Assembly (NCBI RefSeq): GCF_037975245.1
Contig: NC_092578.1
Location: forward strand, 3,245,001 to 3,309,000
DNA length: 64,000 nt
DNA from: Apostichopus japonicus
Lineage: Eukaryota; Echinodermata; Holothuroidea; Aspidochirotida; Stichopodidae
Direction of reading: 5' to 3'
Shown here: positions 1 through 10,700 of the stretch, in pieces
Layout: each line of letters opens with the position of its first letter
Numbering within the stretch: position 1 is the stretch's first letter
Program-made: the position numbers and the translations under genes
The notes under the pieces: model-generated
What the model saw: the letters and a program-made list of their open reading frames with translations, nothing else
Databases searched by the model: none
What the model was told of the DNA's origin: nothing

Positions 1-1999
1 CCATGACTTCAATTAAAATGATTTATTATAATGAACTTAAGAAACAATCGCCTTTCTAAATTTAGAAACTTGGAAAAAACAAAAAAACATTACAGAGTGA
101 AGAGTTTGTTGGGTATTATTGTGGTCAAACCATTAGGCGGAATACTGGCAATAGATTTAGAGCAAGGAGTTATAGAAGAGATCTCTTTTAACTCCATACT
201 TAGAGATAGAATGGTTTTATTTGTTAGATTTCAGTAAAAGGTCAGAGAAAGTGTTATATGTCAGCCGAAATCTGATCGGAGATAATGAAGCGTGTTAATA
301 AAGTAACGATCCGCGTGGGAAAGAGGTGAATTTTACTTAATCGTTTAACATGCGGAAAAATTGGTGATGTATAGTATAAAACAACGAAAACTTCTCAAGG
401 TTGGAAAAGGTGGAAGATGGGGGGGAGTAGATGGGGGGTCGAACAAGTGCTTAGTTTTACAATTTGTTTTGGTTCTTGTACACAACTCTAAGTTGAATGA
501 CTATGAGAAATCATATCTCTACTTTACAAACGCTGTCCTCTTTTCAGCAATTTTCATGCTTGTTGATGCACAAGGTAAAGTTAAACAGCGACACTCTCGG
601 ATAAAGTATTGTACCTACCTACGCAATGTGAGTATGTCCTATTGCGTACTTCAAACAGGTAGTTAGTATGCCAAACTCACACATCGTCTTTGGCAAACTT
701 CCTGAAAGAAATTTGATGAACATCCAGAGACAAGGTCTAATATGATGGACGGGGTGGGGCGTGGTGCACTGGGGGGTGGAGGATGAGGGGAGCATGTATC
801 TAACCAACGTTTAGTGGTGTTACAATTGTCGCCCGCATAAGCATCGTTACTGATGAAATTATTGGGACTGATATCTCTCCTAAATATCTTAAGTAAATCT
901 TGTTCGTTTTGCGAAGATAGCAGGGTTTTAAAGTCAGAAAGTATAGTCTCCGGGTTGTAACTTCATTAATTTGTGGTATCTTTGTGTAAATATAGGGACG
1001 TGAAACCTTCTACTTTCCCATTGATATCTTTCAGTAAACAGTGTTGACACAGATATGACGGAAGTTGTTAATATGTATGTATGCTAATAGATTTAAAAAA
1101 AAAGAAGTATGTACGCATGCTAAGAACACCGATAATTTTAGATTCACCATTTAGCAAAACCGATTTATTACGAAAAATAAACATGGGAAATAAATGGGAA
1201 AAAAAAAGAGCAGAGAGTAAAAAAAAATAAAAATAATAATAATAAATCAAATGGAGCATATGCTGCTCGATGACGTCACTATGTAGACTTGCTTCAAGTC
1301 TTCAGCCTATAGTTGAGTCTGACAAGGATGTTGAAACTGTGACATTACGTAAGCGTACTACGCCCTCTATTTGTTTGTGGGAAATTTTTCATCACAAGCA
1401 TCGCCGTGACATCTCAATGGATCCGAGGCAAAGAGCTGAGTCGAAGACAACATGGCGGTCATATTTTGCTAAAGTTTTCCAAAGAGTAACCGTAAACTAA
1501 ATAACAGACAAACAAATATAAAATACAAACTGGTAAGTAAAGATACAAACAACAGGACAACATCAGTTTATATTATTATGTGGATGTTTGTTGTAATTTA
1601 AGTCTGGCGTATTGTTTTAGGTTCCTGACTGACATAAATATGGCCTCCATAACCGGAGATCTTGGAGTAGAAACCAAAGTAGAGAAAACAAAGTGTATTT
1701 AATTCACTGGGACTCGGTAGACTATTTTACCAGGTTATCATTTCTATCAAAACAGAGAACTGAGAGAACATCTTTCCAACAAATTGCAAGTTGCAGATGT
1801 ACCACAATTAATTGACCTACACACTAGACTGGTCACTTTCCAAGGCCGATAAAGCATAGATAGACGTATTCAACTGACATGTCATACCCACCATATACAT
1901 ATGATAGTTGATGGCGCGGGCTATCACAGCTCATACAACTTTCGCCACTGTAAACCGTTTAGATTTTGAGCTAGAAGAGCTCAAAGGTTAGCATAGTGC
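1..1999. other. no recognisable gene or repeat
   Basis: No conserved protein, RNA gene or transposon end is visible here. There are G-rich patches near 418-440 and 745-790 and A-rich runs near 1095 and 1200-1245. An open frame of 76 codons at 1271-1500 starts inside a TGACGTCA palindrome and contains ATGGCGG, but its product is unrecognised, so it is not called as a gene. Confidence 0.5.
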
Positions 2000-2007
2000 T
2001 CCCCAAC

Positions 2008-2283
2008 CAGGGCGAAGGGGGCAGCCGCCCCCCCCCCCCCTTGAGCATATTTAAAAAAAAATTTTTTAATGTTTTTATGATATCGCTGGTATTTTCAAGA
2101 GAAAATGCTAAGATGCAACTTACAAGGCCTGGGAAGTGCCATTTCCAGCGATCTGGGAGGCATTTCCAGCCAAAATTTTCTTGTACGCTTCGCGCCAATC
2201 ATGACGGCGCTACGCTTAGATAGTTTGCAATGCCGAATCTACAGTTTCGCCCCTCCCGTGGCAAATTCCTGGCTACGCGCCTG
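2008..2283. mobile_element. Non-autonomous hAT-like element, 276 bp
   Basis: The element begins CAGGGCGAAGG and ends ...TACGCGCCTG, whose reverse complement starts CAGGCGCGTAGCCAGG. The inverted ends are short and imperfect. Each side carries the same 8-bp sequence TCCCCAAC (2000-2007 and 2284-2291), the target-site length of hAT transposons. There is no transposase, so it would have depended on an enzyme from elsewhere. The interior holds a C-run at 2029-2041 and a stretch (about 2137-2222) that is closely similar to 40586-40678 inside another hAT-like element. The perfect target duplication suggests a fairly recent insertion or slow decay. Confidence 0.75.
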
Positions 2284-2948
2284 TCCCCAACCCGTCCGCC
2301 AGCTCTCGCCCAGGATTTTCTAAAACGCCTTAAATTACCTCATGTCTTCCAGATTTTTAGACCATCATTAGTTTACTTCATCTTCTTCAACATCCAAGCA
2401 TGAATAGGAAAGATGATGACTCATAAAATGCCAAACATGCATTGTCCCGTTGAGATCATACACTTCTTTTACGTCTGTCAAAACTAAGCTATTTTAGATG
2501 GCGCTATATCGATATGCGTTAATCTATATTGTCTCCAAATGTCAAACTGTCAAACATCGATATATGTTATCGCTATTTGCTAGTATACAATACTGGAAGT
2601 TCGAAGTCCTCGTTTATTCCCAGATCTTGAGGAGGGTTGGGTCACAATGGAGGTGATACATTGTCCCAGTGAGTAGACAATGAGGCCAATGACCGTTTAT
2701 TGCATAATCGCTTGGGCCGTTCTAGGAATTCATTTAACGGACCTCAAATACAGAGCACAACTGCCTGTTTAATCATCATATAGAATCGATAACATTTTGT
2801 GAGAATTCGTGAAATGTTAATCCTGGCTATGTATCTGTGAGAATGAAGTTTTTTACTTATTAAAAAAAAAAAAAAAAACAGTAATTGTGTTTTGTATTTG
2901 AGATTCGTATTCAAATTGGGTTAGGTTAGTATAGCTGCTTGCGTTTTT

Positions 2949-3020
2949 CAGAATGCATTTTGCATTCTGTTTTCACCATCCTAAGTGAAGTCACTTCAGC
3001 GAAACGTTCAAGTACATAAT
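2949..3020 (+). other. hairpin plus degenerate hammerhead-like motif
   Basis: A perfect 9-bp inverted repeat CAGAATGCA/TGCATTCTG (2949-2957 and 2961-2969) is followed by a second self-complementary stretch, TGAAGTCACTTCA, and then GCGAAACGTTC. The order hairpin, GAAAC, near-palindromic ACGT is reminiscent of the 3' half of hammerhead ribozymes with tiny stem III found in Penelope-like elements. The expected CUGANGA core is not intact, so this is at most a decayed relative. Confidence 0.2.
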
Positions 3021-3606
3021 TGGTAGTTTTGACCCGATCAGATTGTAGTAAGATTATATATTCTGTTACCGAAAGTTTAAATCGTTCGCGAGCAAACTTG
3101 ACATGCAGTAATCGATGTTTCTGTTTAAATGATAATCCTTTTACTGATTGTACCGCATCACCCCGCCCCCCCCCCCCCGAAAGGCTTTACGAGGACGATT
3201 ATCATATTGGCTTTTGGACGTTTTCGATAACATCGCTGCCATTCGCTGGATAATAATATTATGCTCCATCAAACGAGAGCGTAGGATTATAAACCAGTAT
3301 AAACAAGACCAAATTCTATGCCTACTATAAAGGGAGACGAAGTAAGAAGACGAAGTATGATCGCAGAACGGAAGGGTATGCGCGCAACATGACTTAACAC
3401 GTACGTTATGCGAAACTTGTAAAAACTGTGTATAGATTTCAACCTTATTCACTCTTTGCGTCAATTATTTCTCTTGAAGCAGCTACATACATGAATGATG
3501 ATAGCCCAAACATTCGTAACATCGGTACGTATAGCCTAGCATATATAGTATACGGGACAGAAGATATATAATAGAAAATATAATAAATGTATATAACTTT
3601 TTTTCA

Positions 3607-3778
<172 letters not shown>

Positions 3779-3845
3779 GGTTGGCGTCTATCTTGGCGCA
3801 GAGTGCTCTATGTCCATTGGACAGAGCGGAATATATGTTCTTCAG

Positions 3846-3905
3846 TTGTTGTTGTTGTCTGAAGATCGCTATAAAGCGTGAAACTCCGAGTTACAACTAC
3901 TAGTG
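3846..3905 (+). ncRNA. Candidate hammerhead ribozyme, short stem III
   Basis: The order of elements fits a type I hammerhead. Stem I 5' strand GTTGT (3854-3858) precedes the core CTGAAGA (3859-3865), which matches CUGANGA. Stem II is TCGC-TATAA-AGCGT (3866-3879) with a CGC/GCG pairing. Next comes GAAA (3880-3883). Stem III is ACT-CCG-AGT (3883-3891), only three pairs. The predicted cleavage site follows GUU (3890-3892), and stem I closes with ACAAC (3893-3897), complementary to 3854-3858. Weak points: a T-T mismatch where 10.1-11.1 is usually G-C, and GUU instead of the commoner GUC. Such ribozymes with very short stem III are known in Penelope-like elements. No reverse transcriptase is next to it. 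The motif lies in a 155-bp insert between two (TA)n tracts. Activity is untested. Confidence 0.4.
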
Positions 3906-3927
3906 TTCCACTAGTCTCATCTAGTAT

Positions 3928-3931
<4 letters not shown>

Positions 3932-3959
<28 letters not shown>
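3932..3959. repeat. (AT)n microsatellite
   Basis: Fourteen AT units that close the 155-bp segment carrying the hammerhead-like motif. It may also be the tail of the minus-strand SINE that starts just to the right. Confidence 0.8.
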
Positions 3960-3962
<3 letters not shown>

Positions 3963-4019
3963 TGTTAATCAATCTTTTAATCAGGCAGTTATTTTACGAC
4001 GTTAAAGCGACCATGAATG

Positions 4020-4235
4020 TGACTTATGGATGACAACTTTCACGTCGAGTGGCTTCCAAATCAACATTTGAAGTTAGAAAGTCATTTCAGATGGGAAAAC
4101 CGTAGATTGCTCTTGGATGAAAAAAAACCCACCTTACTATGACCCCCGGCCGTGGATCGAACCCCGAACCACTCGATTTGCTAAACCACATTGCTGCCAT
4201 TACCACCGCCTTTATCCACTCAACCACAGCACCGG
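4020..4235 (-). mobile_element. SINE family B, tRNA-derived
   Basis: Read on the minus strand, the head has an A box TGGTTGAGTGG (4226-4216) and a B box GGTTCGATCC (4163-4154), spaced as in tRNA-Ser or tRNA-Leu type promoters of RNA polymerase III. A non-tRNA body of about 130 bp follows, down to about 4020. The 3' limit is uncertain; the (AT)n tract at 3932-3959 could be its tail. The acceptor stem cannot be folded, so it is not a working tRNA gene. Only one copy is in the window, so the SINE call rests on the promoter boxes and the body after them. Confidence 0.5.
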
Positions 4236-6143
4236 AAGTCTATTAACACCTTTAATTCTATTATGAGAATTAGAATACATTTGTTAACCTCATATTTTCC
4301 TGGGATCACTATATTGCAGATGCTGGTCTGTATCCTCTTTACCCCCACCCACCCCCACCCTACACCACCCCCACCCCTTGGCAGTCATGTATATATTATA
4401 GGCTATATAGTGAATGACAAGTGGTAAATGGTTATGAAACACAATCAGCTATACTTAATTAATTTGGAAATTTGTTTAGTCAATAAATATTTAAAAGGGT
4501 TTGCCTTTGGTCAACTCTTACCGTACTATTTTGGAAGCAAAAAAGAGATATTTTGTCAATAAGCGAGAATTTCTGGTAGTCAACGACTGGCATGCAGACA
4601 TGGTCTGTACATTCACGGAGGTCAGTGCGCCGCGCCAGATTACGTTTCTAGGTCACGTCGGGAGTGATTTGAACACAAAACATATTTTAAAGTTATGATT
4701 ATTTTACCTGTCAAAACCCGACACTCGAGAATGACAGATCATTGCCTTTACTTGAAGCTTTATTACCCATCTGATTGATTGATGTTACGTTGTGTTTAAA
4801 GTCTATAGTACAGAACATTACAGTCTGCATACACCTTGACTTCAGACCAGGTGCCTCCATGATTTGACAGTAAAAGACTAAATGTAGGGGGCCTACATGA
4901 CCTATAGTTTGTATAGTCTAACGTTATGATTTACACTAAAGTTTGGCAGCAAACTTGTACTTTTAGTTTTATAGGTTTCCTTTGTTTGTTTGTAATAAAA
5001 CGTGGCTTGCAACACCACTCGGTGACAGCCGATGTGGACCTCACTGCTTAGTTTAGTGGCCTAGCGTTACAGGCGTCCCACCAAATTTTATACAGCATAT
5101 ATAGCCTACCTATTACAAGTATTAGGCCTATCGTTAATATAGCCTAACGAGATAATAAAAGATTAGTTGGACAGCATGCGTAGGTCCTATACTATGCTTA
5201 CTTTCTATAGAGAGTTGTTCTGGCTGTGTATGGCTAAGAAAGTATATTTAAGCGGAAACATTAGACTAACAAAAAATGTAGGGTCCATAGGCCTATGTCT
5301 TCTTTATCATCTACACATATGCCTATATAAGCAGCATGATATCACTTCGATGGTAAATGTAGGCTAGGTTACAGGCCTAACGTAATTTGGACAGCATATA
5401 TAATACACAAGGCAATCGTGTATGTTACCTGTACTACAAAATATGTCCATTAACTATATATACATGATGACATATATAGGCATGATGAAGTTTGCCTTTA
5501 ATATGTTAATTACGAGATACTGTATCAAATAAGATAATAAGAACAAAGATAATAGGAAGCCTAAAAATGAGGGAACTATAAGAATCCTGTGAACATTCTA
5601 CAACGAAACTATACACGAGATGCTTTTATTACAGACAATGTGTTCTCCTGAAAGGTCAGTAGCATTTCCCTCATCCCACCTCCCAATTATTTTGATAAAG
5701 ACTTTAAAACTAAAAAATTAAAATGTCAGTTATCATCAAAATGTCATACCTTTTTATTTTTCTACATGACACACATATGCAGATATATATGTTATAATAA
5801 AAAGAAGGCCAATTGATCGCATTTTGAACCTCCTCAAACTCTGGAATAAAAATATTGATGATTAGACGGTGACCTTCTAAAAGGCTAGAACTTTTGAGGG
5901 GGAAAAAAACACTATAGTTTTGGCATGCCAACATTTTGGGGGTGATAAACAGGTGAACTTTAAAGTAAAAAAAAGAAAGAAAAGAATAAATGAAATAAAA
6001 CAGCCTGGCCTTCTAATAAACGAACAGTTGATTGCCTTCTTGGGGTTGAGTCATAATTACTTCGATATATCGATTCCCTTTCAAGAGTGAATTTATCTCG
6101 GTTTTGGAAGTATGTTTCCACGAACTTAGTTATCGAGGAAAGA
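4236..6143. other. no recognisable gene
   Basis: This stretch holds a C-rich (CCCCACC) patch at 4340-4378 and several TAGGCCTA-like words with repeated GGACAGCAT at 5169-5177 and 5389-5397. No protein, RNA gene or element end could be identified. Confidence 0.5.
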
Positions 6144-6169
6144 ATGACCGGTAAAGTACTTCCGGTCAT
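6144..6169. repeat. perfect short inverted repeat
   Basis: ATGACCGG (6144-6151) is repeated inverted as CCGGTCAT (6162-6169). The 10-base spacer contains the palindrome AAGTACTT. Function unknown. Confidence 0.6.
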
Positions 6170-6590
6170 CACCTAAACAGACCTTTGACGACAATATGTG
6201 GTTTGTACTTTCTGAACATGACCTTCCTAAATTCTTCTTTTTTATTTCCAGGAGAAATGATCTCATCTCATGTCACGGACTGTTTCCACCCAATACGAGT
6301 TTATATAATACACTCTACATACATTTATTATTATTTCCTTTCATCACAATGAAAGTGATAAGTTCCTGATGATCATTTTTAGTTTGATCTCACGATGACC
6401 CGGCATAGTACTTTAAATTAACTACAATTTTGCCGAAATGTGACTGAAAACAAACCGCAAAAAATAAAAAAAATAAAAAAAAAATAAAAATAGGAAAAGT
6501 CGACCAGTCTGCAGGTTATGCTGCACTTTATTTTCTCGAGAAATGAACCTTGGATGATCTGTGGCTTATCGATGGCACTATTTAGTCTAA

Positions 6591-6660
6591 CCAGGGAGTT
6601 GTTATTCCATAACAAATCCCTGGTCTAACCAGGGAGTTGTTATATTCTAGCAGCTCCCTG
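6591..6660. repeat. two tandem copies of the CAGGGAG palindrome
   Basis: The first hairpin (6591-6623) pairs CCAGGGA and TTGTTAT with ATAACAA and TCCCTGG, with one mismatch and a 3-base loop. The second (6629-6660) starts CAGGGAGTTGTTA and ends TAGCAGCTCCCTG, closed by two G-T pairs. Both are preceded by TCTAA and the second is followed by a TCTAAC word. The same palindrome recurs at five other places in the window. The family is not recognised; it resembles a very small MITE or foldback element. Confidence 0.7.
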
Positions 6661-7599
6661 ATCTAACACATGTGAGGCCATATGGTCAATTTTCATTGCA
6701 TGCAAAACAAACCTTATACAAACAAAACGTACGACTTTTATCGCTTCAAACAACTTGTTTACATGTTATGTTGCATGTTAATAGGGTTTTATTCTCTCAT
6801 CAACTTAAGCCGGTATGCCCTAATTTCCTTCTGCTGGGTCGGAGACAACGTAAACGACATTTAGCACTGAGCCGGGCCGATGGAATGAAAATGAACCCTA
6901 GCCCGTCATACGCGAGGGTTCATGGATTGATAGCTGAACATCGGCTTATACCTATAGATTATGTAAAGTCTCTGAAGGCAAATTTTGATTTTATCCATAT
7001 AATAGGCCTAAGCCAGCCAGACGTTTGCACTGAAATACGCTGTGTGCATGCTCACTCCCAACGCCCGGTATTTCCCTCTACTATGTTGTATAGAGGTAGG
7101 TGTAACTAGAAGATGAACCCAAAGAACAGGGGCAAGTCTTTAGCGTAAACAGACCTTATAGACTCGCAAATATCAGGCTCGATCGGCGACTTGAACTATA
7201 TAACTCTCAAGGAGGTTTTCCTGATTTATACAATTTAGGAACAGGCTTATCCATTTTGGCTTGATTTTTTATGCCCCAGGACAATATCCTATCTCAGAAT
7301 GCATATCTGTTGTATATACGAAGTACATTATTTTCATGAATATTCTTTCCTCCAAATTAATAAGAAGGATCTCCTTGACAATAATGTTGGCATCGTAACC
7401 TTGGTCGAAACAATAGGATGAACTTTCACGGCGTCACTTTTTCTTGTGGGTGTATACCACAGTATATTACGCAAAGTATAGCGATAAATAATCGCCACTT
7501 TCTCTAAGTTTACATTTAGCGATAAGATTTTTTTTATCTCCTTTTAGAGTGATAAGTTGCGGTATTAACCTGTAAAGAATCAACCTTATACTCCTCCGT

Positions 7600-7770
7600 A
7601 CATTGTGCCTGCCATTATTCGTTTAACCGCATGACTCCCCCATACAATGTCGTCAGCGTAGGCGTGAAAGTTGTAGTGCAGACAATCCAGGTAATCGAAG
7701 ATATTATCGAGAAGTGCCTAGATACTGGGGTTGAGCACGTGACTTGTGTACTTCATACACGGGATGCCAG
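7600..7770 (-). pseudogene. Possible reverse-transcriptase relic (YADD box)
   Basis: On the minus strand a frame reads GIPCMKYTSHVLNPSI, a stop, then ALLDNIFDYLDCLHYNFH followed by AYADDIVWG; the YADD codons are 7660-7649. The spacing of a hydrophobic segment, an H-rich turn and YADD resembles the region around the catalytic aspartates of CR1/L2-like LINE reverse transcriptases. The stop codon, the short length and the lack of matching sequence on either side mean it is at best a decayed fragment. YADD alone could arise by chance in a window this size, so the call depends on the flanking resemblance. Confidence 0.35.
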
Positions 7771-10700
7771 ATTTTCGAAGACTCTACCGGCCAAATAGGC
7801 TGCCAAATCGGGTGAAAGAAAGAAACCAACCTCAAGTAAGAATTAGCTGTTATTTTATGAATATTGACCTGTTTATGGTTAGGAATCCTGTCGGTGCAAT
7901 TTACGGTCTCTTAGATGAAAATTTGGGAGTGAAATGAGGTTAAAATGTCCAATGTTTTCACTGACTCTTAGGCCTGTTATATGCAACTTCTGAGTCGGAC
8001 TGTTCAACATGAAATGTTTGATTTCAATATTCTGGGGGGATATTAACAATTTCAACTACTTTTTCTCTTAAATTGGGAGGCCATTAGAGAAAAAAAAATG
8101 CCGAAAAGTTGTTTGGCTAAACCTTTCAGTTTCCTCCGGTCAACGAAATATGAAAAGCGCCAAACTTTGTCATATTTGGGGTTTGGAACGCCAAACTGGC
8201 AACGCTGCTTCTTATTACTTACGAAAGTAGTTAAACCCAGAGATATGTCAATGCCCCGAATACAGGCTAGATATTTGACAAACTTCTTACTGAAAGTGAA
8301 CCCGTATACTGTCTTTTTTGGCCATAGTAGGAATATTTGTTATGTACAGCAGATAAGTTACATCGTAAATATATTGGGAAAGGATATTCCGGAATGATCA
8401 ATCTCCATTAATTCTTTTCTACACCTTTATCTTGTTGGAAACATTTCATTATGCTATTAAATCTATTTTAACATCAAAACTGTACCCGAGCTCTTGTTTT
8501 ATCTTATTATTACGGTTCGTTTTGTTTTTTACTGCGACAATAAACAGAAGAAGTTTTGGTCGCAATCTTAGAAATATGGCTAACAGTTTCACGAAACCAA
8601 CAGCTACGTCAAATGATTAACAGTGCGCGTCTGTACACACGTACGTATTTGACATATGAATTCTTGCAGTGCATTCGTATACACACAGGTATGCACTTAC
8701 GCAGACGCAATTTACCGTTCATGGTTTGCCATATTCTCGAAGTCGGTATTTACGTCATGATTATAAAGTAAGCACCATGTTGAAAAGTGTTGATTACACA
8801 AATATAACTAAGTTCCCATGTGAAGGCAGTTATGAAACTTATGATGCCACAAAATGTAAGGCAAATCCAACGCAGCATGCACAACCGTTTTCTGAGGAGA
8901 TTAGACTTTTTTCTTTCCTGTTAATTGTTTATTTAGTAATCACTAATAACCAATTAAGTCTTTTCTCAGCTCAAATACCTGTAGATTCTGGAACTTCAGG
9001 CCGTCTTGACGACAACAAGAATGTTACCGTTGTGTTATGAAGGGACGCAACTTATGATTATCCATACAATGAATAAGTCAAATAACACGTACGGCACCAT
9101 ATTGAGCCAACGTATACCACAATGATGTAAGTAAAGTTTACTTAAAAAGGTAAAGTTTCTTTAAGGAGTCATTTTCCGATTTCGATTTAACGGCTCTTTA
9201 GACCCTAATCAGTTTCGTGATAAAAGAAAGAAGAAAAAAACAAAACAAAATCAAACGAAAAGGCACAAGAAGAAGGAAAAAAAGCACGTTTGATAACCTG
9301 AAGAAATGTTGTTAAAGAGAGTTTTCTGCACCAACACAGTAACCAGACTCCATATTCGTTTAACCTTTCTGTTGACGAAAAGTGGCAGACAATTAACTTT
9401 TTGTGTAATTCTAAGAGTAAAATTGTAGTTTGTAAAGTAAGACACACTCCTACAGTGGTTTCGAGAGCCAGACCCCCTCCCAACTCCACACCTTTTATTT
9501 GTTTTTTTGAATTTCCCATTAAGTGTATAAATGAGAACAAATTATTTTTTATCCCATTCTTCCTCGGGTACATTGGACTGTAGACATGCATCCCGTCTGG
9601 CCAGACCTCCTTTTCTATATATTTTTTCCCTCCGAGTTAACGTTAGTGAGCGAGTGACTAATGGACTTGATTCGATTCTCAACATTTCGTCGCCCAGACA
9701 CCGTTTCCTATCAGTCAGTATAGTAGACTATAAAAAATATGGAACCAGCAAACTGGAAAACTTGAACATTTTCGACTTCTATTTTACTATTTGAAATAAA
9801 AATTTGACTAGTCAAGTTAATCAGTAACGTTGTTATGGGATCATTTTAATATCGAATAGAACCAGGAAATATACCAAAATCAACTTCGCCAAAAATCTGT
9901 TTTGAAACATTCATTATATATATACCTGGAAAGTGAATGTAAAACGAGCTTTCCAAAGTCGTTTCACGGAGGCGACTCCTTTTTGCTTCCCATGAGAACA
10001 AAGTACACTCAAAGTTGGTAGAATGAATTCTATTCCAGACTGTGTGGAAAACTGAGTCTCAATGGACTGACATACAGTCGAAAATACGTACAAATCACAC
10101 GTGACCAAATTTGAGTCAAAGGTCGATCCCTTTCGTTGGTTATTTAATGATTCATTCACCTTTAATGTCACATTATTATGGCTGAATGTTGTGAAAGTTA
10201 AAAGACCACGAATTTGTCGGGTTCAAAAGGGCTGCAGGGTGGTTAATGGGGTTTACAATTCTTACTCATTTTATACACAGATCCGGGTATTATCACAATT
10301 TGACTATTGTAACAGTAAAACGTATGCTTTTTTTCGTTCATGCTTTTAGTATCGAGTTTCAAGTGTTGTGTCGCTCTGGCCACATCATTCATGTATCTAC
10401 AAATAGGCGTTGTGTGCACCGTATTCTAACTATATGTAAGAAATGTGTTTGACATTCAAACATTCAATTAACATTCAACTGGTAACATTCAATTAGTTGC
10501 TCATAATTAATCAAGTTAGTAACCGTTTAATCAAAACGCAGAGAAAAGTTGTTCCCACAAATATGATGAATTGGTTATTTTATTTATTTTTTTGGCTTGC
10601 AATCCTTCTATTAAGCTTTATCATTCATGGTGTGTTGGTTTGGTGTACTAAAGAAACAAGATATATTTTTTTCAATGAGCCTGATCTTTGCCGGAGGTTA

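Noticed and set aside
1271-1500. 76-codon frame starting in a TGACGTCA site
   Set aside because: Codon content looks slightly gene-like but there is no homology and no splice context.
6672-7109. 145-codon open frame
   Set aside because: No recognisable domain, unremarkable composition, a length possible by chance in 64 kb, and no clear splice or start context.
8669-9040. 123-codon open frame with a hydrophobic stretch and a TTTTCTCAG acceptor-like site near 8970
   Set aside because: The protein is not recognised and the acceptor lies inside the frame. Without transcript support it is not callable.
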